Notes: generated by a model not told the origin, from the sequence alone. Positions 1 to 9,876 are shown, counted from the stretch's first letter. The stretch: 64,000 nt of DNA from Acidobacteriota bacterium (GCA_017307505.1 JAFKEE010000035.1:103285-167284); one strand, 5' to 3'. A program made the numbers and translations.

Positions 1-1
1 G

Positions 2-418
2 GCTTCGACGGGTTCTTCGGTGATTGTGACCGCCTTCAATTCGACGCTGTGCTGCGCGAATGAAGAAGGCGCTCCGGTGACGGCGGACAATCCGGCGGTG
101 CCTGGAGAGACGATTGTGGTGCTCGCCAGCGGCCTAGGGATCGTGAACCCCCAGGAAGCGCGCGACGCGATGACAACGGGTATGCCCTACTTCGGACCGG
201 CGCTGAACGACGCGTCGGAGTCGGTCTCCTCGCTCGCGGGCGGCAAGACGGCGAATGTCCTCTTCGCGGGCCTGCGGCGCGGCTCAGTGGGCATCTACGA
301 AGTTCAACTGGAACTCAATCCGGATCTTGTGACGGATGCGCAGACGCAGGTGACGATCGCGCAAAGTTTCGAGGTCTCGAATATCTTCACGATTCCAGTC
401 GTAAAAGTTAGACCTTAG
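2..418 (+). CDS. C-terminal part of a secreted/surface protein, TIGR03437-like domain (5' end outside window)
   Basis: The reading frame is open to the left edge, so only the last ~139 residues are seen and the true start lies outside. The visible part has a beta-rich pattern: a 'GETIVVLASGLG' strand, a 'VLFAGLRRGSVGIYEVQLEL' block and a C-terminal 'SNIFTIPV' motif. This order is typical of the TIGR03437 C-terminal domain, which is greatly expanded in Solibacter-type Acidobacteriota and sits at the end of large secreted proteins. The domain's function is not established, so no activity can be given for this protein. The frame ends at a TAG, followed by about 60 bases before the convergent small gene. 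Confidence 0.75.
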   Translation, partial: ASTGSSVIVTAFNSTLCCANEEGAPVTADNPAVPGETIVVLASGLGIVNPQEARDAMTTGMPYFGPALNDASESVSSLAGGKTANVLFAGLRRGSVGIYEVQLELNPDLVTDAQTQVTIAQSFEVSNIFTIPVVKVRP

Positions 419-481
419 CGGCGGAAACGCTGCAATGCCGGACCTATGCCGGGCGGGCCTGCGGGCCTTGCCCGGCCATTT

Positions 482-757
482 TTATGTAGCGGGCTGCCCG
501 CCGGGCACATAGACGGCATGCTTGGCTGCGCGGAGCAAGTCCCGGGCCGTATCCGCCTTATCTTCCGTCACATAGAAGAACGCGCCGATGAGCTCGCGGA
601 TGAACAGCACGCCTCCGCGGTAGCGGTCCGGCTCGACCAGATAGTCGAGGTCCGCCTCGTCCAGCAACTTTTCCACAGCCTTCGACTCGCTCAGCCGTTT
701 CCCTATATAAATGAGGACGAGTTCCTGGTCCCCGAAAAAAGCGTCATCCCGGCGCAT
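482..757 (-). CDS. small uncharacterised protein, 91 aa
   Basis: I do not recognise this protein with certainty. The ATG at 757 is preferred over the upstream in-frame start at 808 because a GGAAGAG ribosome binding site lies just 5' of it. The sequence is acidic and alpha/beta-like: strand 'ELVLIYIGKRL', helix 'ESKAVEKLLDEADLDYLV', another strand 'GGVLFI', then a helix. This is loosely the shape of small DUF2007-like putative signal-transducing proteins, which is inference only. No signal peptide or membrane segment. It is convergent with the preceding gene and divergent from dprA, with 65 bases between the two starts. Confidence 0.6.
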   Translation of the reverse strand: MRRDDAFFGDQELVLIYIGKRLSESKAVEKLLDEADLDYLVEPDRYRGGVLFIRELIGAFFYVTEDKADTARDLLRAAKHAVYVPGGQPAT

Positions 758-822
758 AGTGCTCTTCCAGCGTAACGCAGACAGAGAGCCCTGCCCCATT
801 CCCGGCACTCACTTACTGGAAT

Positions 823-1974
823 ATGCCGCCTCCGACGTGTGTCCATACCGCTGAACATCTGCTGCACTGGCTTGCCCTGCGGCTGACTCCGGGCCTTGGT
901 GCTCGAAAGACTACCCTTCTTCTGGAGCGATTTGGCTCTCCGGAAGCAATATTTCGAGCCTCGCCGACGGAACTGGAGGCTGCGGGCCTGCCCGGTTCGG
1001 CCGCGCGGAGCCTGGCCAGCGGCTGCGCCTTTGAAGACGCGGCCGAGCAGCAGGAGAGGCTGAAGGCGACGGGGACCCAGGTGGTCACCTTTACGGATGC
1101 GAACTACCCGCCGCAGTTGCGCCAGATCTACGATCCGCCGCCCCTGCTCTTCGCCCAGGGGCGCGTGGAGTTGCTGGAGACGGTCATGGTGGCGATGGTG
1201 GGCAGCCGGCGGCCCAGCACCTATGGCGTTGTGGCGGCGGAGCACCTGGCCATCGATCTGGCCAAAGCGGGAGTGACGGTATCGAGCGGCATGGCCAAGG
1301 GCATCGACACAGCCGCCCATTTGGGGGCACTGAATGCCGGAGGGGGCACCTGCGCGGTTTTCGGATGTGGTCTGGACATCATCTACCCGGCGGAGAACCG
1401 GAAGCTGGCGGCGCGAATTGCGGCGGAAGGCCTGCTGTTGAGCGAATTCCCCTTGGGCACGCCGGCGCATCCGCAGAATTTCCCCATCCGGAACCGGATC
1501 GTCAGCGGGCTGTCGGACGGGGTCGTGGTGGTGGAGGGAGTACAGTATAGCGGCAGTCTGATTACAGCCCGGCTGGCGCTGGACCAGAACAAGGAGGTCT
1601 TCGCGGTACCGGGCAACATCACCTCGAAACTGAGCTTCGGACCCAACCTTTTATTAAAACAGGGGGCGCAGCTGGTGCAGTCGGCGGCCGACATTCTGGA
1701 CGGATTGAGTTGGGAAACCAGGTCAAAACTGGCCAGGCAGGCGGAGCTCCCGCTGGAGGAGCCGGCCGGGCAGGATCCGGGGCCGATGGCTGGCATTGCG
1801 TCACAAGTCCTTTCTTTGCTTAAGGTTGATACGCCGCTGCATCTGGACAGCCTGCTGGAGCATCTGTTGGATTGTTCGCCATCCGAGGTGATCGCCACGC
1901 TGTTCGAACTGGAATTGCGAGGGCAGGTCCGCCAACTCCCCGGCCGCAGTTATGTTAAGGTGTGGTACGAGTGA
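823..1974 (+). CDS. dprA: DNA-processing protein DprA
   Basis: DprA/Smf loads RecA onto incoming single-stranded DNA during natural transformation. The 383-residue length is normal for the family. An N-terminal helical (SAM-like) part is followed by the extended Rossmann fold from about residue 85 to 295. It shows the hallmark 'VGSRRPSTYG' (about 126-135), 'SSGMAKGIDTAAH' (154-166), 'FGCGLDIIYP' and 'FPIRNRIVSGLSDGVVVVEG' segments. The C-terminal ~60 residues look like the usual winged-helix DML1-type domain. The ATG at 823 has no strong Shine-Dalgarno. topA follows 70 bases downstream in the same direction, a dprA-topA order common in many bacteria. Confidence 0.95.
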   Translation: MPPPTCVHTAEHLLHWLALRLTPGLGARKTTLLLERFGSPEAIFRASPTELEAAGLPGSAARSLASGCAFEDAAEQQERLKATGTQVVTFTDANYPPQLRQIYDPPPLLFAQGRVELLETVMVAMVGSRRPSTYGVVAAEHLAIDLAKAGVTVSSGMAKGIDTAAHLGALNAGGGTCAVFGCGLDIIYPAENRKLAARIAAEGLLLSEFPLGTPAHPQNFPIRNRIVSGLSDGVVVVEGVQYSGSLITARLALDQNKEVFAVPGNITSKLSFGPNLLLKQGAQLVQSAADILDGLSWETRSKLARQAELPLEEPAGQDPGPMAGIASQVLSLLKVDTPLHLDSLLEHLLDCSPSEVIATLFELELRGQVRQLPGRSYVKVWYE

Positions 1975-2044
1975 ACTGCCTGGGAGACGGCCCTGCCGCC
2001 CCCGGAGCCGTGTCGAATCGGAATTCATCTTTTAGTTACCTGTT

Positions 2045-4495
2045 ATGGCCAAATCTCTCGTGATCGTCGAATCGCCCGCGAAGGCGAAGACGATCGGCAA
2101 GTATCTGGGTAAGGGCTTCACGGTCAAGGCCAGTCTGGGCCACGTGAAAGACCTGCCCAAGAATGACATCGCGGTGGACGTCGACCACGACTTCCGTCCT
2201 TCTTATGTGGTGATCGAGGGCAAGAAAAAGCTCATCGACGAACTGCGCAAGGCGGCGAAAGACTCCGACGCCGTGTACCTCGCAGCTGACCCTGACCGCG
2301 AAGGCGAAGCGATCTGCTACCACCTGCAGGAGGAACTGCAGCCCAAGAAGGGTGAGGGGCCCAGCGTCTACCGCGTCACCTTCAATGAAATCACGGCGAA
2401 CGCGGTGCGGAAGGCGTTTGAGACGCCGCGCGCGGTGGATACAAACCTGGTGGATGCCCAGCAGGCGCGGCGTGTGCTGGACCGGCTGGTAGGCTACAAG
2501 ATTTCCCCGCTCCTGTGGGACAAGGTGCGGCGCGGGCTGTCGGCGGGCCGCGTCCAGACGGTCGCCCTGCGCATGATTGTGGACCGGGAGCGTGAGATTC
2601 GCTCGTTCGTCAAGCAGGAGTACTGGTCGGTTGAAGTTCACCTGAACGCCAAGAAGGCGCCTGTGCTGAAGGCTAATCTGGCCAAGCGCGATGGGGCGAA
2701 CATCGAGATTCCGGACCAGACTTCGGCGGATGCAATTGTGACGGCGCTGGAAGGCGCGCAGTATGTGGTCCGCACGGTGACGACACGCGAGAAGCGGCGT
2801 CATGCGGTGCCGCCTTTCATCACGTCCACTTTGCAGCAGGAGTCGGCCCGCAAGCTGCGCTTCAGCGTGAAGCGCACGATGATGCTGGCCCAGCGGCTGT
2901 ATGAAGGCGTCGAGCTTGGGGAAGAGGGCTCGGTCGGTCTGATCACCTATATGCGTACCGATTCGACGCGCGTCAGCGACGACGCGTTGAAAGAGGTGCG
3001 GGAGATGATCGGGCAGCGCTTCGGCGCGCAGTACCTGCCGGAGTCGCCCAACGTTTACAAGACGAAGAAGGCGGCGCAGGACGCGCACGAAGCCATTCGT
3101 CCGACCTCGGCGATGAGGCATCCGGACCAGGTGGCGCCTTATCTGTCGGAAGACGAGCTGAAAGTTTACCGGCTGGTATGGATGCGCTTTGTGGCGTCGC
3201 AGATGACGCCGGCCGTGTTCGACCAGACGACGATCGAAGTGGTGGCGCAGGGCACGGACAACTCCGAGTACCTGATGCGGGCCACGGGCAGCGTGCCGAA
3301 GTTCGACGGCTTCCAGGCTGTCTATAAGGAAGGCAAGGACCAGAAGGACGAGGAAGACGACGAGGAGAGTGCCCGGCTGCCGCAAGTGAGCGACGGCGAG
3401 ACACTGCGCTTCAAGGCCATCCATCCGGAGCAGCATTTCACAGAGCCGCCGCCCCGATTCACGGAAGCGACGCTGGTGAAGGAGCTGGAATCGGACGGCG
3501 TGGGCCGGCCGTCCACCTACGCTTCGATCCTGTCAACGATCCAGGAACGCGAGTATGTGAAGCGCGAGGGCGGCAAGTTCATCCCCACCGAGTTAGGGGT
3601 GGTGGTGACGGAACTGCTGGTGGAGAGCTTCGCTGACATCTTCGACGTGAACTACACGGCTCGGATGGAGGACGACCTCGACGAGATCGAAGAAGGCAAG
3701 CTCGACTGGCACGTCGCGATGGCGGATTTCTACAACCGCTTTCTGAAAGACCTGGAAGAGGCCGAGCGGTCGATGCGCGACATCAAGCGCATGGAACTGC
3801 CGACGGACCAGATCTGCGAGAAGTGCGGCAAGCCGATGGTGATCAAGTGGGGCAAGCACGGCAGCTTCCTGGCATGTACGGGCTACCCCGAGTGCACCAA
3901 CACGCGGCAGCTGAACAAGGGCATCCACGAGTTGGACAGCCCGGAGAACGGCGAGGAGAAAGTAGAGATCTCCGAGCAGGACGCGACGGAGTACTGTCCG
4001 AACTGCGGGCGTGAAATGGTCCTGAAGAAGGGCCGCTTCGGAACGTTCCTGGCCTGCACCGGTTATCCGGACTGCAAGACGACCAAGCAACTGGGCCAGG
4101 CCCAGAAGCAGCCGGACGTGATCCTGGACGAGAAATGCCCTCTGTGCGATCACAACCTGGTGACGAAGAGCGGCCGCTTCGGCGAGTTCACAGCCTGTTC
4201 GAACTATCCGAAGTGCAAGTATGTCAAGCAGAAGACCATCGGTGTAATGTGCCCGCAGTGCGGCACGGGCGAGATCAGCGAGCGGCGCAGCAAGCGCGGC
4301 AAGACGTTCTACGGGTGTACGCGGTATCCGGACTGCGACTTTGTCGCCTGGGCGCGGCCGATTCCGGAGAAGTGCCCCGAGTGCGGATCGCCCTACCTGG
4401 TGGACAAGGTTCTGAAATCCGGCCACTTCGCGCAGTGCCCCAACAAGGAGTGCAAGTACAAGCGCGAGGTGGAGGAGACCCCAGTCTCGGCGTAA
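2045..4495 (+). CDS. topA: DNA topoisomerase I (type IA)
   Basis: Relaxes negatively supercoiled DNA through a 5'-phosphotyrosyl intermediate. The Toprim domain begins at once with 'VIVESPAKAKTI' (Glu9) and carries the acidic triad in 'AADPDREGEA' (Asp82, Asp84, Glu86). The active-site tyrosine is Tyr302 in 'GLITYMRTDSTRVS'. The C-terminal third holds five four-cysteine zinc-ribbon modules: four end in a 'Y-P-x-C' type knuckle, and the fifth (last ~30 residues) is a variant ending 'CPNKECKYK'. The length of 816 residues fits a full bacterial TopA. The ATG at 2045 directly precedes the conserved 'AKSLVIVES', so the start is secure. Confidence 0.97.
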   Translation: MAKSLVIVESPAKAKTIGKYLGKGFTVKASLGHVKDLPKNDIAVDVDHDFRPSYVVIEGKKKLIDELRKAAKDSDAVYLAADPDREGEAICYHLQEELQPKKGEGPSVYRVTFNEITANAVRKAFETPRAVDTNLVDAQQARRVLDRLVGYKISPLLWDKVRRGLSAGRVQTVALRMIVDREREIRSFVKQEYWSVEVHLNAKKAPVLKANLAKRDGANIEIPDQTSADAIVTALEGAQYVVRTVTTREKRRHAVPPFITSTLQQESARKLRFSVKRTMMLAQRLYEGVELGEEGSVGLITYMRTDSTRVSDDALKEVREMIGQRFGAQYLPESPNVYKTKKAAQDAHEAIRPTSAMRHPDQVAPYLSEDELKVYRLVWMRFVASQMTPAVFDQTTIEVVAQGTDNSEYLMRATGSVPKFDGFQAVYKEGKDQKDEEDDEESARLPQVSDGETLRFKAIHPEQHFTEPPPRFTEATLVKELESDGVGRPSTYASILSTIQEREYVKREGGKFIPTELGVVVTELLVESFADIFDVNYTARMEDDLDEIEEGKLDWHVAMADFYNRFLKDLEEAERSMRDIKRMELPTDQICEKCGKPMVIKWGKHGSFLACTGYPECTNTRQLNKGIHELDSPENGEEKVEISEQDATEYCPNCGREMVLKKGRFGTFLACTGYPDCKTTKQLGQAQKQPDVILDEKCPLCDHNLVTKSGRFGEFTACSNYPKCKYVKQKTIGVMCPQCGTGEISERRSKRGKTFYGCTRYPDCDFVAWARPIPEKCPECGSPYLVDKVLKSGHFAQCPNKECKYKREVEETPVSA

Positions 4496-4529
4496 GGAAT
4501 AGCGGCGCTGCGGCTGGGCATATCTGGTT

Positions 4530-4889
4530 ATGACTGCTCGAGTATTCCAGGTGTGTCTGCCGGCGATCGTGCTGGCCTTGGCGGTATGGTCTTCGGCGCC
4601 GGATCTTTCGGGTCCGATGCCGGCGCGGCCTGACGAAGTGTGCGTGGTCTGTTACGGTACCGTCGGATCCTCAGGCATTGCCTATCTGCTGAACGGTGTG
4701 CGCTATGCCGTGAGCAAGGAAGAGGCTCCTCTGTTCCTGAGCGATCCGCAAGGCTATGCCAAGCGGTTTGATGAGCACCAGCGGCCGAGGATGTCGATGT
4801 TGATCTGGAGCGGCGGTCTCTCCGCCTTCGCGGTGGCGCTGATCGTGGCGGCTGTGAGGAAGAGGCGGACCCGGCAATCGACCGGTTGA
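4530..4889 (+). CDS. small membrane protein with a YHS-like segment
   Basis: A 119-residue protein with an N-terminal signal-type hydrophobic stretch (about 5-22) and a second hydrophobic segment near the C terminus (about 90-109) followed by Arg/Lys, so it is probably membrane-anchored. Between them a 'CVVC' pair (Cys38, Cys41) precedes 'IAYLLNGVRYAVSKEEAPLF' and 'SDPQGYAKRF', which matches the layout of YHS-type metal-binding domains (Cys pair, G-x-x-Y, F-x-x-D-P-x-x-Y). The YHS assignment is inference; the second YHS cysteine is missing. It starts 34 bases after topA, and its TGA stop overlaps the next frame's TTG by four bases, suggesting translational coupling. Confidence 0.6.
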   Translation: MTARVFQVCLPAIVLALAVWSSAPDLSGPMPARPDEVCVVCYGTVGSSGIAYLLNGVRYAVSKEEAPLFLSDPQGYAKRFDEHQRPRMSMLIWSGGLSAFAVALIVAAVRKRRTRQSTG

Positions 4890-5140
4890 GGCCGTCCCAT
4901 CCGGGAAGGAATCGCAAGATTACCCGGCAACACCTGGCCGTGGTGGAACAGGCCGAAGGCAACCTCTGCGCCAACTTTCCTGATCTGCCCGGGTGTGTCG
5001 CCACGGGCGCGGATCCGGACGAACTGAAGCCTCATCTCGCGGTTGCCCTGCAGTGGCACCTGGAGGCCTTGCAGGCCCAGGGACAGGCACCTCCGCCACC
5101 AACGGCGAGGGTGCTCCACGTCGACATTCCGACTTCCTGA
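4886..5140 (+). CDS. HicB-like antitoxin-family protein, no HicA partner seen
   Basis: The core '[11 protein letters not shown]' followed by '[18 protein letters not shown]' and a 'PPPP' tail is the pattern of the HicB partial RNase-H-like fold, which in HicAB modules neutralises the HicA mRNA interferase. No HicA-like double-stranded-RNA-binding ORF is adjacent, and no C-terminal DNA-binding domain is present, so this looks like a solitary HicB-like protein. The assumed TTG start overlaps the upstream stop in a TTGA. A shorter version starting near the 'VVEQAEG' strand is possible. Its operon position after a membrane protein gives no clear role. Confidence 0.6.
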   Translation: MRPSHPGRNRKITRQHLAVVEQAEGNLCANFPDLPGCVATGADPDELKPHLAVALQWHLEALQAQGQAPPPPTARVLHVDIPTS

Positions 5141-5210
5141 GAGCCGGCGCCCTGGGTGGGTTGCTGCCAGTTGCTGCAGCGGCCTCGGCAATCTAACTAC
5201 ACTGAATAAT

Positions 5211-7835
5211 ATGTCTGCTGAGCGCCAGCGTTTGCTGGAGGCCCGAGACCGTGTCAAACACTGGAAACGCTGGGGACCCTACCTGTCGGAGCGGCAATGG
5301 GGCACCGTCCGTGAAGATTACTCGCCGTCTGGCGATGCCTGGCACTCGTTCCCCTTCGAACACTCCCATCAGAGAGCCTATCGCTGGGGTGAGGATGGGC
5401 TGCTGGGGATCAGCGACAACCACCAGCGGCTGTGTTTCGCGGTGGCTCTTTGGAACGGCAGGGATCCGATCCTCAAGGAACGCCTGTATGGCCTGAGCAA
5501 TGGCCAGGGCAACCACGGGGAAGACGTCAAGGAAGTCTACTTCTACCTGGATTCCACACCGACGCACTCTTACATGAAGGCGCTGTACAAGTATCCGCAG
5601 CGCCAGTATCCCTACGACTGGCTGCGGCGGCGGGCGGCCGAACTGGGCCTGCACGAGCACGAACCGGAGGTCTGGGAGTCGGGCTGTTTCGACGAGAACC
5701 GCTACTTTGACGTATTCGCAGAGTACGCAAAGGCGGATGAGGACGATATCCTGATCCGGCTGACGGTGCACAACCGGGGTCCGCGCGCGGCTCCGCTGCA
5801 TCTGCTGCCGACGCTCTGGTTTCGCAACCGGTGGACGTGGGGCCGGAAGAACCGGTCACGTCCCAGGATCGAGCAGACGGGACCTGGCCTAGTGGAGGCG
5901 GTGGAGGCGACGATGGGCCGCTGGAGCTTCGCTCTGGAAGGCGCGCCCCGGATGCTGTTCACCGAGAACAATTCGAACGAGCACGTGCTCTATGGCAACA
6001 CGGTGGGCACGGTGTATACGAAGGACGCGTTCCACCGGCGGATCGTGAATGGCGAACTGGAGGCGGTGAATCCGGGCCAGACCGGCTCGAAGATGTGCGG
6101 CTGGTACGAGTGGAATGTTCCGGCCGGCGGCAGTGTCTCGGTGCGCCTGCGGCTGAGGGCCGAGGCTCCCGCCGCGGAGGGGTTCTCGGACTTCGACGAG
6201 ATCTTCGCGCGGCGCCTGAAGGAGGCGGACGATTTCTACTGCGATTTGCGGTCGTGCACGCTGTCGGACGACGCGCGCATGGTCCAGCGGCAGGCCTTTG
6301 CGGGCCTGCTGTGGTCGAAGCAGTACTATCACTACGTCGTGGAGGACTGGCTGAAGGGGGATCCGGCGACGCCTCCCCCTCCGAACGAGCGGCTGAACGG
6401 CCGGAACTCGGAGTGGAAGCACTTCTTCACGGACGACATTCTTTCGATGCCGGACAAGTGGGAGTATCCGTGGTTTGCCGCTTGGGACCTGGCCTTCCAC
6501 ATGATCCCTTTCGCCCAGATCGACGCGGAGTTCGCCAAGACGCAGTTGCAGTTGTTGCTACGGGAGTGGTACCTGCATCCCAACGGGCAGATCCCGGCGT
6601 ATGAGTGGGCGTTTTCCGACGTGAATCCGCCGGTGCATGCCTGGGCCTGCTACCGCGTGTTCAAGATCGACTGGAAGGAAAACGGTGAGCCGGATCACGG
6701 GTTCCTGGAACGGTGCTTCCATAAGCTGCTGATGAACTTCACGTGGTGGGTCAACCGCAAGGACTCGACCGGCGACAACATTTTCGAAGGCGGCTTCCTG
6801 GGGCTGGACAATATCGGGGTGTTCGACCGCTCGCGGCCGCTGCCCACCGGCGGCTATACCGAGCAGTCGGACGGCACCAGCTGGATGGCGATGTACTCGC
6901 TGAACATGCTGCGGATCGCCCTGGAGCTGGCGAAGGTGAATCCGACGTACGAGGACATCGCCAGCAAGTTCCTGGAGCACTTCCTGTACATCTCGTCGGC
7001 GATGAATACGCTGGGCGGCGCGGGGCTGTGGGACGACCAGGACGGGTTCTACTATGACCGGCTGCGGCTGCCGTCGGGCAAGTGCTATCCGCTGCGGGTG
7101 CGGTCCATTGTGGGCCTGATCCCGCTCTTTGCGGTGGAGACTTTCGATTCCGAGACGGCGGCGAATCTGGAGGGCTTCCAGCGGCGTACCAGGTGGTTTC
7201 TGGAGCACCGGCGCGACCTGACGGAACATCTGCTGTGGCATCCGGCCAGCGACAACAATCCGCTGGGGATCATTGCCCTGATCCAGCCCATCCGGCTGAT
7301 TAGGGCACTGGAGCTGATGCTGGACGAGGAGGAGTTCCTGTCGCCGTATGGCATCCGGTCGATGTCGCAGGTGCACCGGCGGAATCCCTTCGTGATGCAT
7401 GTGAACGGGGACGAGTACCGGGTGGATTACTGCCCGGCGGAGTCGTCGTCGCGCATGTTCGGCGGGAATTCGAACTGGCGCGGGCCGATCTGGTTCCCGC
7501 TGAACTACCTGCTGATCGAGTCGCTGCAGAAGTTCCATCACTACTTCGGCGACCGGCTGGAGGTGGAGTTCCCCACCGGGTCGGGCAACGTTAGGAACCT
7601 GGGCGAGATTGCGACGGAGATTTCGAAGCGGCTGTCGCGGATCTTCCTGCGGGATGAGAACGGGCGGCGGCCCTGCTACGGGGAAACGGAGCTGTTCCAG
7701 AAGGATGAACATTTCCGGGACTATTTGTTTTTCCATGAGTACTTCCATGGCGACAATGGGGCCGGGCTGGGCGCGAACCACCAGACGGGCTGGACCGCGC
7801 TGGTGGCCAAGCTGTTGACGCAGAGCGGGGAGTGA
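5211..7835 (+). CDS. GH63-type glucosidase (MGH1-like glycoside hydrolase), 874 aa
   Basis: A large cytoplasmic glycoside hydrolase of the GH63-related group often annotated as 'glucosidase' in Acidobacteriota and Cyanobacteria. There is no signal peptide. The N-terminal half has a beta-sandwich character (e.g. '[18 protein letters not shown]'). The C-terminal (alpha/alpha)6-type half contains '[19 protein letters not shown]', '[19 protein letters not shown]' and '[19 protein letters not shown]', segments expected to line the active site. The precise substrate cannot be read from sequence; alpha-glucosidic or mannosylglycerate-type substrates are possibilities. The frame continues upstream of 5211, but the ATG at 5211 ([15 protein letters not shown]) matches the usual N terminus, while upstream residues overlap the HicB-like gene and look non-coding. 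Confidence 0.85.
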   Translation: MSAERQRLLEARDRVKHWKRWGPYLSERQWGTVREDYSPSGDAWHSFPFEHSHQRAYRWGEDGLLGISDNHQRLCFAVALWNGRDPILKERLYGLSNGQGNHGEDVKEVYFYLDSTPTHSYMKALYKYPQRQYPYDWLRRRAAELGLHEHEPEVWESGCFDENRYFDVFAEYAKADEDDILIRLTVHNRGPRAAPLHLLPTLWFRNRWTWGRKNRSRPRIEQTGPGLVEAVEATMGRWSFALEGAPRMLFTENNSNEHVLYGNTVGTVYTKDAFHRRIVNGELEAVNPGQTGSKMCGWYEWNVPAGGSVSVRLRLRAEAPAAEGFSDFDEIFARRLKEADDFYCDLRSCTLSDDARMVQRQAFAGLLWSKQYYHYVVEDWLKGDPATPPPPNERLNGRNSEWKHFFTDDILSMPDKWEYPWFAAWDLAFHMIPFAQIDAEFAKTQLQLLLREWYLHPNGQIPAYEWAFSDVNPPVHAWACYRVFKIDWKENGEPDHGFLERCFHKLLMNFTWWVNRKDSTGDNIFEGGFLGLDNIGVFDRSRPLPTGGYTEQSDGTSWMAMYSLNMLRIALELAKVNPTYEDIASKFLEHFLYISSAMNTLGGAGLWDDQDGFYYDRLRLPSGKCYPLRVRSIVGLIPLFAVETFDSETAANLEGFQRRTRWFLEHRRDLTEHLLWHPASDNNPLGIIALIQPIRLIRALELMLDEEEFLSPYGIRSMSQVHRRNPFVMHVNGDEYRVDYCPAESSSRMFGGNSNWRGPIWFPLNYLLIESLQKFHHYFGDRLEVEFPTGSGNVRNLGEIATEISKRLSRIFLRDENGRRPCYGETELFQKDEHFRDYLFFHEYFHGDNGAGLGANHQTGWTALVAKLLTQSGE

Positions 7836-7856
7836 GGTGGGCGGGTACCGGGTTGA

Positions 7857-7874
7857 GCGGATCAGGGGATCCGC
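7857..7874. repeat. palindromic repeat, copy 1 (left flank of low-GC module)
   Basis: A perfect hairpin, GCGGATC-AGGG-GATCCGC, lying between the convergent ends of the glucosidase gene and the Sel1-like gene. The same 18 bases recur at 10868-10885, and the match extends a few bases to the left (TGAGCGG). No T-run follows, so it is not a standard intrinsic terminator. See the finding on the bounded module. Confidence 0.8.
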
Positions 7875-7955
7875 GGACGTCACCAATTGGCGCAGGATCG
7901 TAGATCCAGGGAAAGCATTTGGCGGACGGATGCAGCGGTGGTCGCTGGACCGGAA

Positions 7956-8841
7956 TCACTGGAGGTAGGGAGCAGGCGGAAAACCCGACGACTGGAAATG
8001 TGCAAAGCGTCCCAGGATCTCTTTGGGATCGCATGCCTCCGCTACTCCATATGCACAGGCACGCTGGAAGCGCTGCTGAGCGCGGTCACTCAGGCCCCCT
8101 GACTCGCGGGTATACAACAGTCCGGCCGCCGCGCAACTCGGAGCATAGTTACCGGCGCACGCCCGATCGAAACTCGCAATGGCGTGAGCTACATCAGCCG
8201 GCGCACCATCGCCTCGCAGATAGCTATGGCCTAAGGCGTCACACCCTCGCCACCATGAGTTTTCACGCGCCCGTTGGAGGAATTCCACCGCACGGGAGTG
8301 ATCCGGCGCCACACCGTTACCAGCCCGCAACAACGCCGCAAGGATAAAGCACGAACCTCCATCTCCGCGTTCACAGGCTTGCAGCCACGCAGCCTCGCCC
8401 TTTTCGTGAACCAGCAATGTCATCGAACGGCAACTCTCGCTCAGTCCCAGCTCGCACGCCCGCCAAAGCGACTTCCCCGCAGCCACCGTGTCCCGAGGTA
8501 CGGCCAGTTCGACCGTTAGTACCTGTCCCAACTCGAAGCAGGCGCGTGCGGAGTTGCCTTGACAGTTGCGCCCCAAGACATACAAATAGGACTCACATGC
8601 CTTGCGCCTGCCCTCAGAGCAGGCGGTCTTCCAAAATGCCGCTGACTTGCCAGTGTGCCCTACCCCGATCAGATTGCTTGAGAGCATCACGAGAAATAGC
8701 AGGCTCCATACACCAGATGGACGCTGCCAGTCGAAAATTCGCTCGCACCCGCGGAAGTAGCGCGGAGAGTGCAAGCAGCGACAGGCTAAGGCTAACGAGC
8801 GAAAACGGCGATACCGCGAGCAGCAACCGCGGCACGGCCAT
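7956..8841 (-). CDS. Sel1-like cysteine-rich repeat protein with membrane N terminus; apparent frameshift
   Basis: The downstream part (7956 to about 8730) encodes Sel1/SLR-like helical repeats with regularly spaced cysteines ('ACSEGRRKACESY', 'NCQGNSARACFELG', 'ACELGLSESCRSM', 'ACERGDGGSCFILA', 'ACAGNYAPSCAAAG'), the pattern of secreted Cys-rich Sel1 proteins thought to act in protein-protein contacts. The upstream part is in another frame: from an ATG at 8841 with a GGGAG site comes a Leu/Ser-rich membrane segment ending '...RVRANF', and 'DWQRPSGVWSLLFLVMLSS' continues it in the Sel1 frame. The switch lies at the TTTT run about 8731-8739. Either the gene is frameshifted (or the assembly has an indel), or translation begins at the internal ATG at 8687. 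It is the last gene of a three-gene minus-strand set. Confidence 0.6.
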
Positions 8842-8886
8842 CCGGCTCCCAGCAACTGTGTGGCTCATGGCAGGTCTAGAGGTGAG

Positions 8887-9843
8887 CTAACGCGCGGGCG
8901 GTGGCGGAGCATTGATGGGCGCACCGCGATCGAAGGAAACCACCTGCCGCTCCACTTTGCCCTCGACACTCTGTGATTCCTTGATGACTGGGTTTAGCCC
9001 GAGCACGCAAAAGGCGTCGGCGTCGGCCAAAGCGGGTTGGCACAACAAGCGCCATGGGAATGTGGTCTTTGACTTCGACATGAAGTCCTGCAGGGCAACC
9101 CGCGCCGGTTGAAAGCTCGCGCCCCATTTGATCAGCCCAGCCCTGCCCTCGGGCAGACTATGGCGGGACACGCCGGAAAAGAGTCGATGGAAGCCATCTC
9201 CCAAAAGCCCAGTCGCTGCTTCGACTCGGATACCCGACGCTCTGGTGATCTCTTGAGCGATGGCAACCAAGGTATCGAATGGCGAGCGCTCCTGCTCGGG
9301 GACGGTAATGGAGACATCCAGCAGGGTGTTTACTGCAACTTGCCGGCCCGAAACGTCGGAGGTTAACTTGGGGACAATCACCCAAGCGTCACCTATCACG
9401 CGGAGTTCATACTGGGCGACGGGTCGCGATCCCGAGTAGGCGGCGATTATTCCGCGCACGACCGCCTCCCGCGCCCGGGTGCCGGAACCGGCCGCTTCGA
9501 TCTGATTGCGCATGGCTCCCACATCCAAGACCGTGTACCGAAGCGATCGGGTAACAGTGGCCAAATTGGTTGTGGCTCTCGCCGGTCCCCTCGCCACCAG
9601 CGAGGGATCGGGAATCATGTCGCCGGCATATTTCCACACCGGCTCTTCGTAGTTGAAGACCCAACCCTTCCGCGCCTGCAACTCTTCCAGTGCGGACAGT
9701 AGGGGCCGTCCCCCCTCGTATCGGAGAGAGCCAAGAGGTGCGCTCGCTGTTTGCGCGTGTGCGGCAAAAAACGCTGCACAGTACGCAAAAGCGAACACTA
9801 CATTTCGTGCCACCCGCCACTTTCGGAGAATTCCTGCTTCCAT
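8887..9843 (-). CDS. uncharacterised secreted protein, 318 aa
   Basis: The N terminus has Arg/Lys, a hydrophobic core and an 'AHAQT' cleavage site, so it is exported. The next region, 'LLSALEELQARKGWVFNYEE', resembles the start of a group of acidobacterial secreted hypothetical proteins. No enzyme motif is visible, and the C terminus is a Pro-rich tail ('APPPPAR'). The ATG at 9843 is well supported by GAGAGGAAAG six bases upstream. It lies 33 bases after the preceding minus-strand gene, consistent with an operon. GC content in this stretch is visibly lower than in the flanks. The function is unknown. Confidence 0.7.
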   Translation of the reverse strand: MEAGILRKWRVARNVVFAFAYCAAFFAAHAQTASAPLGSLRYEGGRPLLSALEELQARKGWVFNYEEPVWKYAGDMIPDPSLVARGPARATTNLATVTRSLRYTVLDVGAMRNQIEAAGSGTRAREAVVRGIIAAYSGSRPVAQYELRVIGDAWVIVPKLTSDVSGRQVAVNTLLDVSITVPEQERSPFDTLVAIAQEITRASGIRVEAATGLLGDGFHRLFSGVSRHSLPEGRAGLIKWGASFQPARVALQDFMSKSKTTFPWRLLCQPALADADAFCVLGLNPVIKESQSVEGKVERQVVSFDRGAPINAPPPPAR

Positions 9844-9876
9844 GATTGTCTTTCCTCTCCATTGAGTTCATAGCAG

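Noticed and set aside
2036..3436. Long open frame antisense to topA (466 codons)
   Set aside because: High-GC antisense shadow; Arg/His/Leu-rich with no domain, and topA is certain.
7857..7874. Hairpin as an intrinsic terminator
   Set aside because: No T-run on either strand and the identical sequence recurs 3 kb away.
6558..7886. Long open frame antisense to the glucosidase gene
   Set aside because: Same composition bias as other shadows (Arg/Gln/Pro-rich); no ribosome site or motif.
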